From an uncultured Prevotellaceae bacterium (lineage in GTDB: Bacteria > Bacteroidota > Bacteroidia > Bacteroidales > Muribaculaceae), in the NCBI GenBank assembly GCA_900318205.1, contig ONJS01000024.1:1159-44494 (forward strand): a stretch of DNA of 43,336 nucleotides, in the 5' to 3' direction. Positions within the stretch are counted from its first letter, which is position 1. The number at the start of each line of letters is the position of its first letter. The notes below the pieces were generated by a model. The model worked only from the letters and a program-made list of their open reading frames with translations. It was not told the origin of the DNA and searched no databases. Shown here piece by piece: positions 8,527-17,681 of the stretch. The translations under genes were made by a program, and so were the position numbers.

Positions 8527-9276
8527 TCAATCATCCGTCGGGAGGAGTATTTCGTCCAACCAGACGTCCTGATGGAACCTGCACAAGTCCACATAGGAGT
8601 CGATACCGGGAATAATGCCTGTCTCGCTGTATTGCCAGATGGTGTACTCGCCCTCCCAGTTGATTTCAGGTTTTTCGTTGGAATACCTGCCGATATAGAG
8701 GTGGTGCTTGTTGAATTGAGGAGCCAGATTCTTGTTGTAAAAGCCCATAGTACTGTAAATCATGGGCTGCACACCATAGTGTTTCTCAACAAGTTGGCAG
8801 AACTTTCCCACACTGTCAATCAACTGGCTGCGCGACCAGTTGCCGCGCACTTCCACGTCAACCATGGGGATGAGGTCTTGAACCGACTTCAAGGCAAACT
8901 TGGAGAAGTTCTCAAACTGCTCATCGATGGTAGAGGTGGATGTGATGTAGTGATAACTGCCCACCAGCAGGCCGAAACGGCGGGCCTGGGTGATGTTGTG
9001 GGCATAGTGCGGCGACCGATAGGTTGCGCCCTCGGTAGCCTTGATATAAACAAAACAGATATCCTTGTCGCTGCTCACCTTGGCCCAATCAATGAAGCCC
9101 TGGTAGCTGGAAATGTCGATACCATTATACTTGGCATCCGGGTTACGGGCAGGCACATCGGTACGCTTGCTGGCACTTTTGCTGTCAGTTTGGCACGCAC
9201 TCAGCATCAATACCATCGCCAGCATAGTGAAGCACAGCCATGGTATTGCTGAGTGGATATGCCCTTTATCAGTCAT
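8527..9276 (-). CDS. GH25 lysozyme-like lipoprotein
   Basis: A 249-residue predicted N-acetylmuramidase. After a lipoprotein signal ending MLMLSAC, the GH25 fold starts with YNGIDISSYQGFIDWAKV (catalytic Asp region), then FVYIKATEGATY and LIPMVDVEVRGNW (acidic DxE pair), and closes with IWQYSETGIIPGIDSYVDLCRF. These are the expected catalytic landmarks, so activity is likely. The ATG at 9276 overlaps the stop of the preceding GH25 gene (ATGACTGA), indicating coupling; further upstream starts lie inside that gene. The second copy of this enzyme class in the same transcript suggests a cell-wall remodelling unit with the CvpA gene. Confidence 0.9.
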   Translation of the reverse strand: MTDKGHIHSAIPWLCFTMLAMVLMLSACQTDSKSASKRTDVPARNPDAKYNGIDISSYQGFIDWAKVSSDKDICFVYIKATEGATYRSPHYAHNITQARRFGLLVGSYHYITSTSTIDEQFENFSKFALKSVQDLIPMVDVEVRGNWSRSQLIDSVGKFCQLVEKHYGVQPMIYSTMGFYNKNLAPQFNKHHLYIGRYSNEKPEINWEGEYTIWQYSETGIIPGIDSYVDLCRFHQDVWLDEILLPTDD

Positions 9277-10870
9277 TGTCGGCTGAACTCTTGTTGATCT
9301 TGCGACCCCGCTGCTGGGCAGCACGGATGCTGTCATTGCGTTGCGACTGGGTCATCTTGGAAGTCATGCTTGCTGCCTTGTTGGATTTATTGGTCTTCTT
9401 GGATTTGTTGGCAGCCTCTTGGCGGGCCTTCTGGGCTTCGGCTTTACGCTTGGCCTTAGCCTCGGCAGCCGCTTTTTCTTTTTCAGCCTTAGCCTTTTCG
9501 GCTTTCAGCCTTTCGGCCCTGGCTTTTTCAGCTCTCTCGGCTTTCTCTTTTTCAGCCTTAGCTTTATCGGCCTTTTCTTTTTCAGCACGGGCTTTGGCAG
9601 CTTTGGCTCGGTCGGACTTCTCCTTATCAGCCTTGGCTTTCTCCTCCTTGGCCTTAGCCTCTTCCTCGGCTAATTTTTTCTGGCGCTCTTCGACCTTCTT
9701 CTGCTTAGCCGCTTTCTTGGCATCCTCTTCTTTCTGCTTTTCGGCCTTAGCCTTTTCTTCCTTTGTCATGGGCTGCTCCATCAGCGTGGCGGTGGTAGGC
9801 TTAGGCTTGTTGCGGTCCACGGCATCCTTGACACTCAATTTAGGCTTGCTCTTGCTGGGCCTGTAGAGGATGTCGTTCAGGGAATGTCCCTTGTTGAAGC
9901 GGCTCAAGTCCACTCTTCCAGTGATACCGTTGACACGTCCACTCTCGGAGTACTGCCATAGAATCCACTTCACGCCGTTGATGTTGGGCTTATCTTCAGT
10001 CCTGCTATACTTGGCAATAAAGATGGGATAGTCGGCAAAAGCTTTTCCCAAGTTATTCCTGAAGAAGCTCTCATATGTGTATATGATGGGCTTGCAGCCG
10101 TAATAGTCCTCAACCATCTTGGCAAAGACCTTGAGGCTATCGCGCAACTGCTGGGCAGTCCATTGCTTGCGCACCTCGACATCAATGACGGGCAGGAGGT
10201 CCTGCTCTTCACGGATAGCCGTGCTGGCAAAGTTCTTGAACTGGTTGACAACGCTGGACTTGTTGGTCAGGTAATGGTAACTACCCACTTTAAAGCCTGC
10301 CTTGCGGGCATTGTGCAGGTTCTGCTTGTAGCGCTCATCCACCAGGTCGCTGCCCTCGGTCGCCTTGATATAGACATACTGAATCTTGGGGTCCTTCTTC
10401 ACCACGTCCCAATTGATGACGCCCTGATGCTTGGAGACGTCAATACCGTTGTAGTTCTTGTCAACTACAGGGGGCGCTTGAATCTTAGCGGGCTGCTCGG
10501 GAGCGGCTTTGTCGTCCTGCTTATTGCCCTGCTTGTCATCCTGCTTGACGGCAGGAACAGCAGCCTTGTTATCCTTAGTATCACCCGATTTGGGGGCAGT
10601 AGTCGTCTGCTGTTTGTTGTCTTTTTTGGCCACAGCGGCGGCAGCAGCGGCCGACTTATCGTCTTTCTTGCCGGCTTCTGTTTTATTGTCACTCTTATTC
10701 TTGTCGGTGGACTGTTTTTTCTTGTCAGTGTTGTTTTTCACGCGTTCGCGGGTGGGTTTGGTGATGTCGGACTGCTGGGGCATAGCAAATCCGTCCACGG
10801 GCATGAGCGTGAACAAGAGGGTTATCAGTAGTGAAAAGAATGCCGTCTTGCGTAATATCTTAAAATTCAT
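9269..10870 (-). CDS. GH25 lysozyme-like protein with long Lys/Glu/Ala coiled-coil tail
   Basis: A 533-residue exported protein: signal peptide (MNFKILRKTAFFSLLITLLF), a Lys/Asp/Gln-rich linker to about residue 135, a GH25 domain (NYNGIDVSKHQGVINWDVV, VYIKATEGSDL, LLPVIDVEVRKQW, ILWQYSESGRVNGI) to about residue 330, then about 150 residues dominated by Lys, Ala and Glu (from EQPMTKEEKAKAEKQ onward) with TolA-like alternation, ending in a basic Ser/Asn-rich stretch. The tail is probably a long helix that could span the periplasm or bind peptidoglycan (inference). The ATG at 10870 is preferred over an in-frame TTG at 10888. A TACCTTTG -7 motif lies 33 bp upstream. Confidence 0.9.
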   Translation of the reverse strand: MNFKILRKTAFFSLLITLLFTLMPVDGFAMPQQSDITKPTRERVKNNTDKKKQSTDKNKSDNKTEAGKKDDKSAAAAAAVAKKDNKQQTTTAPKSGDTKDNKAAVPAVKQDDKQGNKQDDKAAPEQPAKIQAPPVVDKNYNGIDVSKHQGVINWDVVKKDPKIQYVYIKATEGSDLVDERYKQNLHNARKAGFKVGSYHYLTNKSSVVNQFKNFASTAIREEQDLLPVIDVEVRKQWTAQQLRDSLKVFAKMVEDYYGCKPIIYTYESFFRNNLGKAFADYPIFIAKYSRTEDKPNINGVKWILWQYSESGRVNGITGRVDLSRFNKGHSLNDILYRPSKSKPKLSVKDAVDRNKPKPTTATLMEQPMTKEEKAKAEKQKEEDAKKAAKQKKVEERQKKLAEEEAKAKEEKAKADKEKSDRAKAAKARAEKEKADKAKAEKEKAERAEKARAERLKAEKAKAEKEKAAAEAKAKRKAEAQKARQEAANKSKKTNKSNKAASMTSKMTQSQRNDSIRAAQQRGRKINKSSADND

Positions 10871-10902
10871 TGCTATCGTTGTTTTCAAAGTAAAGGTGGC
10901 TG

Positions 10903-10910
10903 CAAAGGTA
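10903..10910 (-). promoter_or_regulatory. -7 element for the GH25-cvpA-aroA run
   Basis: TACCTTTG on the minus strand matches TAnnTTTG, 33 bp upstream of the ATG at 10870. A matching -33 TTTG at the usual spacing is not visible. Confidence 0.5.
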
Positions 10911-11084
10911 GTAAAAAGTTTTCAGTTTGGAAATCCCCTTTTCAGTTTTTTATGTAAAGATCTCCAAAAGGCCATCTCTCCAACGGGATTCTACCAGCCG
11001 ATAAACCAGGAGCCACCTTGATACAAAGAGGATTAAAAACAGGAATAACTATCATAAAAAATCAAAAATGCGCCTTTTTGGACC

Positions 11085-11112
11085 TTGATTTCAACAATAA
11101 TCATTATCTTTG
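11085..11112 (+). promoter_or_regulatory. Promoter of rnr
   Basis: -7 element TATCTTTG at 11105-11112. A TTG at 11085-11087 lies 17 bp upstream, and a T-rich TTTTTG at 11075-11080 lies 24 bp upstream, so the -33 spacing is imperfect either way. The ATG is 43 bp downstream. Confidence 0.5.
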
Positions 11113-11154
11113 TAGGTTTATCAATCAGACCAAAGGCATAAACAACATCAAGAT

Positions 11155-13563
11155 ATGGCAAAGAAAAGCGGATTACAATCGTTGAGACAGGAACGTCGGG
11201 AATACCACGACAGGGTCATTAACTTCTACAATGAGCAGGGCGAGGCACCGTTCAATTACAAGCAGGTGTCGGCAGCCGTGGGAGCCAACACTCCCAAGCG
11301 CCGCACGCTCATCGTCGATATACTGGAGCAACTCGCTGCCGATGGCTTCCTTGTTCAAGTGGCAGCCGGCAGCTATAAGGCAGCCAACCGTTCATCGGTG
11401 GCCGAGGGCATCTTCATTCGCCGCAGCAACGGCAAGAACAGCGTGGACACCGCCAGCGATGACGGATTGCCCATTATGGTCGCTGAGCGCAACTCGATGC
11501 ACGCCCTGAACGGCGACCGCGTGCTGGTTCACATCAGCGCAGCCCGTCATGGCATGGAGCCCGAAGCCGAAGTCGTAAAAATTCTGGAACGCAAGGAACA
11601 AGTGTTTGTGGGAACCTTGCAGGTATTGAAATATTTTGCCCAACTGGCTACCGACAGCAAGTTCCTCGCCACCGACATCTTCATCCCGCTGGATAAACTC
11701 AAGGGCGGCAAGACAGGCGACAAGGTGGTCGTCAAGATTGTCGAATGGCCCGAGGATGCCAACTCCCCCATCGGCGAAGTCATTGATGTGCTGGGTGTAG
11801 CCGGCGAAAACAACGCCGAAATCCACGCCATCCTTGCCGAGTTTGGACTGCCTTACAAATATCCCGAGAACGTCACCGAGGCCGCCGAGGCCCTTGAACC
11901 CGGTATCACGCCCGAGGAAATCGCCAAACGTCGCGACATGCGCGGAGTGACCACCTTTACCATCGACCCCGCCGACGCCAAGGACTTTGACGATGCCTTG
12001 TCAATCGAAAAACTCAAGAACGGCAACTGGGAAATCGGCGTCCATATCGCCGATGTGAGCCACTATGTAACGCCCGGCTCTATTATCGACAAGGAAGCCT
12101 ATGAACGTGCCACATCGGTCTATCTGGTGGACCGCACGGTGCCCATGTTGCCCGAGAAACTGTGCAATTTCATCTGCTCACTGCGCCCCGATGAGGATAA
12201 ACTCACCCACTCGGTCGTCATGGAAATGGATGCCGAAGCCAAGGTGAAGAAATATAAAATCTGCCACACCGTCACCCGCAGCAACAGGCGCTTCTCCTAT
12301 GAGGAGGCCCAGCAGATCCTGGAGACAGGCAAGGGAGACCTCGCCGAGGAACTCGCCGTGCTCAACGAGATGGCCAAGCAGTTGAGAAAGCGCCGCTTTG
12401 AGGAAGGCGGCTCGGTCTCCTTCAACCGCGAGGAAATCAAATTTGACATCGATGAACAGGGCAAGCCCACCGGTGTCCACGTCCATGTGGCACAGGATGC
12501 CAACAAGCTTATTGAGGAGTTCATGCTGCTCGCCAACTGCAAGGTGGCTGAACACATCGGCAAGGTGCCCAAGACCAAGACCGCCAAAGCCTTTGTCTAT
12601 CGTGTCCACGACCAGCCCGACCTGGACAAGCTGCAGAACTTTGCCGACATCGCTGCCCACTTTGGCTACAAGGTGCGCACCAAAGGATCCGGCCGCGACA
12701 TCAACAAGTCCATCAACAAGATGCTGGAACAGGCCAAGGGCAAACCCGAAGAGGAGATGCTCGCCATCCTGGCCATCCGCTCGATGGCCAAGGCCATTTA
12801 CAGCGCCACCAACATCGGCCACTACGGTCTGGCATTTGACTACTATACCCATTTCACCTCACCCATCCGCCGCTATCCCGACTTGACGGTACACCGCCTG
12901 CTTGACAAGTATGCCGAGGGAGAGAAGAGCGTGGATCCCGTTAAACTCGAGGACCAGTGCAAGCACATGAGTGCCCAGGAACAGCTTGCTGCCAATGCCG
13001 AGCGCGCCTCCATCAAGTACAAGGAGGTCGAGTTCATGGGACAGCGCCTGGGTGGCGTGTTCACGGGCCACATCTCGGGTGTAACCGAGTGGGGTCTGTA
13101 TGTGGAAATCGACGAGACCCACTGCGAGGGTCTGGTAGGCATCCGTGGCCTGGACGACGACTTCTATGAGTTTGACGAGAAGAACTACTGCATCCGCGGA
13201 CGCCGCCGTGGCCGTGTCTATCGTCTGGGAGATCCCATTACCATCCAGGTGGCACGAGCCGACCTCATCAAGAAACAACTCGACTTTGTAATCGTTGACG
13301 ACGAGAACCCCGCTAACAGCCACCGCATTGACCGCGAGCCCATTACCGAGCAGAACAGCCGCAGCATGAGCGGCCGACTCTCACGTGACGAGCGCCAGCG
13401 CATGCAATACGAGGGCGGCAGTGCCTCACGCCGCCAGCAACGCGGCGCCCGTGGCAACAGCACGCGACGCCAAGCCAAGGAGGCAAGGGGTGCTAAAGCA
13501 GGCAGGGGCGGCAGAGCGGGCAAACCCAGCCGTTCAGGCAAGCCTCGCGGACGCAAGAGGTAG
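11155..13563 (+). CDS. rnr: Ribonuclease R
   Basis: An 802-residue 3'-5' exoribonuclease that degrades structured RNA. Domain order is the standard one: an N-terminal winged-helix/cold-shock part (to about residue 230), the RNB catalytic domain whose acidic cluster TIDPADAKDFDDALS supplies Asp271, Asp277, Asp279 and Asp280 (equivalent to E. coli RNase II Asp201/207/209/210), and a C-terminal S1 domain (GVFTGHISGVTEWGLYVEID). It ends in about 90 residues very rich in Arg, Gly and Ser, a basic tail of the kind RNase R uses for duplex binding. It is transcribed away from the lysozyme run. Confidence 0.96.
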   Translation: MAKKSGLQSLRQERREYHDRVINFYNEQGEAPFNYKQVSAAVGANTPKRRTLIVDILEQLAADGFLVQVAAGSYKAANRSSVAEGIFIRRSNGKNSVDTASDDGLPIMVAERNSMHALNGDRVLVHISAARHGMEPEAEVVKILERKEQVFVGTLQVLKYFAQLATDSKFLATDIFIPLDKLKGGKTGDKVVVKIVEWPEDANSPIGEVIDVLGVAGENNAEIHAILAEFGLPYKYPENVTEAAEALEPGITPEEIAKRRDMRGVTTFTIDPADAKDFDDALSIEKLKNGNWEIGVHIADVSHYVTPGSIIDKEAYERATSVYLVDRTVPMLPEKLCNFICSLRPDEDKLTHSVVMEMDAEAKVKKYKICHTVTRSNRRFSYEEAQQILETGKGDLAEELAVLNEMAKQLRKRRFEEGGSVSFNREEIKFDIDEQGKPTGVHVHVAQDANKLIEEFMLLANCKVAEHIGKVPKTKTAKAFVYRVHDQPDLDKLQNFADIAAHFGYKVRTKGSGRDINKSINKMLEQAKGKPEEEMLAILAIRSMAKAIYSATNIGHYGLAFDYYTHFTSPIRRYPDLTVHRLLDKYAEGEKSVDPVKLEDQCKHMSAQEQLAANAERASIKYKEVEFMGQRLGGVFTGHISGVTEWGLYVEIDETHCEGLVGIRGLDDDFYEFDEKNYCIRGRRRGRVYRLGDPITIQVARADLIKKQLDFVIVDDENPANSHRIDREPITEQNSRSMSGRLSRDERQRMQYEGGSASRRQQRGARGNSTRRQAKEARGAKAGRGGRAGKPSRSGKPRGRKR

Positions 13564-13608
13564 GAATAAGCCTTTAGCTGATAATCTTTGTGACAAGTAA
13601 AAAACCAA

Positions 13609-14919
13609 GTGAACCCACTCGTTCAACATAAGGTAAAACTCGAGACGCTGGGCTGCAAACTCAACTTCTCGGAGACCGCCACCATGCAGTCGTTACTCGC
13701 CGAACAGGGATTTGTTCCTGTTGCTAAAGGCGAGGTTCCCGACGTGTGCGTAGTAAACACGTGCAGTGTGACAGCCCTGGCCGACAGCAAGTGCCGACAG
13801 CACATCCGGCACCTCATCCGCCAATATCCTGATGCCCTGATGGTTGTGACGGGGTGTTATGCCCAACTCAAGGGAAAGGAAATCGCTGAGATTCCTGGTG
13901 TAGATATCGTGCTGGGTAGCGAGCACAAGGCCGACATCGCTCAGTATGTGACCCGATGGTTCGAGGATCGCCAAGAACGTCTGGAGGTAACACCCTCGCT
14001 GGACATTCACACGTTTTCACCCTCATGTGACCGCGGTGACCGCACCCGTTATTGGCTCAAGGTGCAGGACGGCTGCGACTACTGGTGCAGCTATTGTACC
14101 ATCCCCGCTGCCCGAGGACGTAGCCGCAGCGGCACCATCGCCCAACTCACTGCCCAAGCCCGCGAGGTTGCTGCCGAGGGTGGCAAGGAAATCGTTATCA
14201 CAGGTGTGAACATCGGCGACTTCGGCAAGAATACGGGCGAGCAATTCCTCGACCTGCTGAAAGCCCTTGACGACATCGAGGGTATCGAGCGATACCGCAT
14301 TTCGTCAATCGAGCCTGACTTGCTGACCGACGATATCATCGACTTTTGTGCCAGTTCACGAGCCTTTATGCCTCATTTCCACATCCCGCTGCAGAGCGGT
14401 AGTGACCCCGTGCTGAAGCTGATGCGCCGGCACTATGACCGCCAACTGTTTGCCGACAAGGTGGAGCGTTGCCGCGAGCTGATGCCCGACTGCTTCATCG
14501 GTGTAGACGTGATGGTGGGCACACGAGGTGAGACGCCCGAACTGTTTGAAGACAGCTATAACTTCATCGCTGGACTCAACGTGCAGCACCTGCATGTATT
14601 TCCCTATAGCGAACGGCCCGGAACGATGGCATTGCGCATCCCCTATATCGTCACCCAGCAGGACAAGCAAGAACGTGCCGCACAGATGATTGCCCTTAGT
14701 GATAAGAAACAAGCCGATTTCACCCGTCACTACCTGGGCACTGTGCGTCCCGTGCTGATGGAGCATGGCCGTGGCAAGGGGATGATGCACGGCTTCACCG
14801 ACAACTACATCCGCGTGAATGTGGAGCCCGACATGAGCCTCGCCAACCAGATCGTGAACGTGAAACTATTGACCCTGAATGATGACCTGAGCGTCGATGC
14901 CCAGGTAATAAGAGAATGA
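13609..14919 (+). CDS. mtaB: tRNA (t6A37) methylthiotransferase MtaB
   Basis: A 436-residue radical-SAM enzyme that adds a methylthio group to t6A at position 37 of tRNAs. The N-terminal MTTase domain carries three cluster Cys in LGCKLNFSE, VNTCSV and VTGCYAQ. The radical-SAM motif is CDYWCSYCTIPAARG (CxxxCxxC), and a TRAM-like domain follows from about residue 375. The pattern LGCKLNFSE with early NTC identifies the MtaB branch and not MiaB or RimO. The start is a GTG at 13609; no ATG sits before the conserved first motif. The stop overlaps the next start (ATGA at 14916-14919), so coupling with the glycosyltransferase is likely. Confidence 0.93.
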   Translation: MNPLVQHKVKLETLGCKLNFSETATMQSLLAEQGFVPVAKGEVPDVCVVNTCSVTALADSKCRQHIRHLIRQYPDALMVVTGCYAQLKGKEIAEIPGVDIVLGSEHKADIAQYVTRWFEDRQERLEVTPSLDIHTFSPSCDRGDRTRYWLKVQDGCDYWCSYCTIPAARGRSRSGTIAQLTAQAREVAAEGGKEIVITGVNIGDFGKNTGEQFLDLLKALDDIEGIERYRISSIEPDLLTDDIIDFCASSRAFMPHFHIPLQSGSDPVLKLMRRHYDRQLFADKVERCRELMPDCFIGVDVMVGTRGETPELFEDSYNFIAGLNVQHLHVFPYSERPGTMALRIPYIVTQQDKQERAAQMIALSDKKQADFTRHYLGTVRPVLMEHGRGKGMMHGFTDNYIRVNVEPDMSLANQIVNVKLLTLNDDLSVDAQVIRE

Positions 14920-15947
14920 AAAAAGTTGCTGTTATCATATTGAACTGGAACGGTGCCAAACTGCTGCGCCGTTATCTGCCTACAGTGATTGCAGGCACCG
15001 ACGATTCTATTGCCGACATCATTGTTGCCGACAACGGGAGCACCGACGACAGCCTACAAGTGCTTGAACAGGAATTCCCGCAGGTCAAGGTACTGAAGTT
15101 TGACACTAACTACGGCTTTGCATTGGGTTACAACCTCGCTATCGAGCAAACAATGTACCCCTACACGGTGCTGCTCAACAGTGACGTTCGCACCCCACAG
15201 GGCTGGCTCAATCCCCTGCTGGATTATATGGAAACCCACCCCGAGGTGGGTGCCGTGATGCCCAAACTGCTGCATGACCGACAGGACGGCAAGCAGATGT
15301 TTGAATATGCCGGGGCGGCCGGCGGTTATATCGACTGTCACGGTTACCCCTATTGCCGTGGGCGCATCTTTGAGTTCCTGGAAGAGGACAAAGGGCAATA
15401 TGACGATGGTCCTAAGAGCGTCTTCTGGGCCACGGGGGCCTGTCTGATGGTGCGCAGCCGGTTGTATCAGGACGTCGGCGGATTGGACAAGGACTTCTTT
15501 GCCCACATGGAGGAAATCGACCTGTGCTGGCGCATTCGCCTGGCAGGTAATGACCTGATGATGGTGCCGTCGAGTCACGTTTATCACCTGGGCGGCGGCA
15601 GCCTGCCCCAGGGCAACCCCCGCAAGACTTACCTGAACTTCCGCAACAACCTGCTGCTGTTGCACAAGAACCTGCCCCATGACGAGGGCAAGCGCCTGCT
15701 GTTCATCCGTCGGTTGATGGACACGCTGGCCTTTGGCATGGCAATCGCCAAATTCCACTTCGGCGATGCGTGGGCCATCATCCGTGCCCACTGCGACTTC
15801 CGCAAGATGAGGAAAAACTACACCTCGCAGCCTGCTGTCAACCTCTTGAAGCAGTTGCCCGAGGAGCGCGTCAACATCATCACTGCTCACTACCTGCGTG
15901 GCATCAAACTTTTCACCGATCTGAATATTGAATCATCCAGTCGTTAA
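14916..15947 (+). CDS. Family 2 glycosyltransferase
   Basis: A 343-residue GT-A enzyme of the rhamnosyltransferase/WcaE-like type. Seen: VAVIILNWNGAKLLRRYLP at the N-terminus, IIVADNGSTDDSL, the metal-binding LLNSDVRTPQGWL, and MEEIDLCWRIRLAG, which is typical of GT2 enzymes that add sugars to cell-surface glycans. The C-terminal 100 residues (NFRNNLLLLHKNLP, RRLMDTLAFGMAIAKF) contain a hydrophobic, membrane-associating segment common in this subgroup. Donor and acceptor cannot be told. Its start overlaps the mtaB stop. The later uppP and DUF3098 genes form a separate transcript. Confidence 0.88.
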   Translation: MKKVAVIILNWNGAKLLRRYLPTVIAGTDDSIADIIVADNGSTDDSLQVLEQEFPQVKVLKFDTNYGFALGYNLAIEQTMYPYTVLLNSDVRTPQGWLNPLLDYMETHPEVGAVMPKLLHDRQDGKQMFEYAGAAGGYIDCHGYPYCRGRIFEFLEEDKGQYDDGPKSVFWATGACLMVRSRLYQDVGGLDKDFFAHMEEIDLCWRIRLAGNDLMMVPSSHVYHLGGGSLPQGNPRKTYLNFRNNLLLLHKNLPHDEGKRLLFIRRLMDTLAFGMAIAKFHFGDAWAIIRAHCDFRKMRKNYTSQPAVNLLKQLPEERVNIITAHYLRGIKLFTDLNIESSSR

Positions 15948-15989
15948 AGTCGCTAAAAGACCTTAATGACGTTAACCAACAATAGAATT

Positions 15990-17108
15990 ATGAAAAAGCT
16001 AGGATTCGGACTCATGCGTCTGCCGCTGGTCAACCCCGACGACCAGACAAGTATTGACATCGAGAAGTTCAAGGAGATGGCCGACAGGTTCATCGAGCGG
16101 GGCTTCACCTACTTTGACACCGCCTATCCCTATCACGGGGGCAAGAGCGAGGAGGCATTCCGCGAGGCAGTGGTGAAACGTTATCCACGCGAGGCCTTTA
16201 CCGTTACCAGCAAGATGCCCGTGTGGGCCATCAATGAGGAGGGCGACCTGGAGCGCATCTTCAACGAGCAACTCGAGCGTTGCGGTGTGGACTACTTTGA
16301 CTACTACTGGTTGCACGCCCTCAACCACGAGCGTGTCAAAGCATTGAAAAACATTGACGGCTGGAGCTTTATCGCCCGCAAGAAAGCCGAGGGCAAGATA
16401 CGCCACATCGGGTTCTCGTTCCACGACGACTCAGCCCTGCTGGCCCAGATTCTGGAGGAGCACCCCGAGGTCGAGTACGTACAGCTGCAAATCAACTACC
16501 TCGACTGGGACAGTCCCGCCATCGAGTCCAGAACCTGCTATGAACTGTGTGAGAAGCATGGCAAGCCCGTCATCGTCATGGAGCCTGTCAAGGGCGGTTC
16601 GCTCGCCCGTGTCCCTGAGGCCATTGATCGCCTGTTCAAGGATTACAACCCCGATGCCAGCGCTGCCTCATGGGCCATCCGCTACTGTGCTTCGCTGCCT
16701 AACGTGATGATGGTATTGAGCGGCATGAGTACCATGGAGCAACTCGAGGATAACACATCCTACATGCAGGACTTCCAGCCCCTCAACGACGAGGAGCAAG
16801 GCATCATTGCCCAGGTGACCCAGGTCATTCGCGATGCTATCGCTATTCCCTGCACTGCCTGCCACTACTGCTGTGATGGCTGCCCTCAACAGATTGCCAT
16901 TCCCGAGTACTTCAACCTCTACAACACTCAGCAACAGTTCCCCGAGCAGAAGAGCAACTGCAAACTCTACTACGACCTGGTGTCTAAGAACCACAGCAAG
17001 GCCAGCGAGTGCATTGAGTGTGGCCAGTGTGAGGCCCAGTGCCCCCAGCACATCGACATCATCGACAACCTCAAGCTCGTCGTTCAAGCCTTTGAGGAGC
17101 AATCGTGA
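15990..17108 (+). CDS. Aldo/keto reductase with C-terminal ferredoxin domain
   Basis: A 372-residue oxidoreductase. The aldo/keto reductase barrel shows GFGLMRLPL and the tetrad residues Asp43, Tyr48 (FDTAYPYHGG), Lys75 (TSKMP) and His109 (YYWLHAL). The last 90 residues hold two cysteine clusters, CTACHYCCDGCP and CIECGQCEAQCP, that can bind two [4Fe-4S] centres. This combination is a known family in anaerobes, where ferredoxin-like clusters suggest electron transfer beyond NAD(P)H, but the substrate is unknown. The ATG at 15990 begins right at the conserved MKKLGFG; an ATG at 15966 would add eight residues. Confidence 0.92.
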   Translation: MKKLGFGLMRLPLVNPDDQTSIDIEKFKEMADRFIERGFTYFDTAYPYHGGKSEEAFREAVVKRYPREAFTVTSKMPVWAINEEGDLERIFNEQLERCGVDYFDYYWLHALNHERVKALKNIDGWSFIARKKAEGKIRHIGFSFHDDSALLAQILEEHPEVEYVQLQINYLDWDSPAIESRTCYELCEKHGKPVIVMEPVKGGSLARVPEAIDRLFKDYNPDASAASWAIRYCASLPNVMMVLSGMSTMEQLEDNTSYMQDFQPLNDEEQGIIAQVTQVIRDAIAIPCTACHYCCDGCPQQIAIPEYFNLYNTQQQFPEQKSNCKLYYDLVSKNHSKASECIECGQCEAQCPQHIDIIDNLKLVVQAFEEQS

Positions 17109-17245
17109 ATTGTATCATCTGGCGTGCATTAACACGATGATTGTTTCAAGCGTGAGGTCCGCAATGCCCTCACTCTTGTTACAGACATCGCGATGACATC
17201 TCCTTGTTAAGCAGTGCCATTGAAATCATAAAATGGGTTAAAACT
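17109..17245. other. Intergenic stretch between the aldo/keto reductase and the DUF3098 promoter
   Basis: No gene seen. GTGAGG (17152-17157) and CCTCAC (17168-17173) can form a short hairpin followed by TCTTGTT, possibly a weak terminator of the upstream transcript. Nothing else is recognised. Confidence 0.4.
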
Positions 17246-17277
17246 ATTGACAAAGGCTTCTTGATGTTGTAATTTTG
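17246..17277 (+). promoter_or_regulatory. Promoter of the DUF3098-uppP-truB operon
   Basis: ATTG at 17246-17249 and TAATTTTG at 17270-17277 with a 20-bp spacer fit the Bacteroidetes -33/-7 pattern (TTTG, 19-21 bp, TAnnTTTG). The next start codon is 89 bp downstream, leaving an untranslated leader of about 80 nt. Confidence 0.65.
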
Positions 17278-17366
17278 CACAATATTGAGGGTTATGTCCT
17301 GTTTAATCCCCATATCATCATTGAAATGAGATGCGTGAAGCTGCATCTCTACAAAACATTTAAAAT

Positions 17367-17669
17367 ATGGCTAAAGAAGAAAAGAAAACTCAAGTCGAGA
17401 ACAAAGTAAAGGAAAAGGTGACTTATCCACTGACAAAGATCAATTTTATTCTGATGGGCATCTGCCTGTTATTGATCATCATCGGCTTCTGGCTGATGGC
17501 TGGCGACGCCAATGTGGGCGACACTTTCAACAAGAACCTGTTTGAGAGCAGCCGCGTGACCACGGGTCCCATCATCGCCTTCCTGGGCTTCGTTCTCATG
17601 GCATTTGCCATCATTTACCGCAAGAAAGACAACAAGCACACCGACGACAACACCAACGTAACAGAATAA
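17367..17669 (+). CDS. DUF3098 membrane protein
   Basis: A 100-residue protein: a charged Lys/Glu-rich N-terminus, two membrane segments (INFILMGICLLLIIIGFWLMAG and GPIIAFLGFVLMAFAIIY) joined by a loop with NKNLFESSRVTTGP, and a charged tail. This matches DUF3098, a Bacteroidetes family of unknown role commonly found directly before uppP, as here (12-bp gap). It is the first gene after the promoter at 17246-17277. Confidence 0.88.
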   Translation: MAKEEKKTQVENKVKEKVTYPLTKINFILMGICLLLIIIGFWLMAGDANVGDTFNKNLFESSRVTTGPIIAFLGFVLMAFAIIYRKKDNKHTDDNTNVTE

Positions 17670-17681
17670 GCACTCAGCAGT

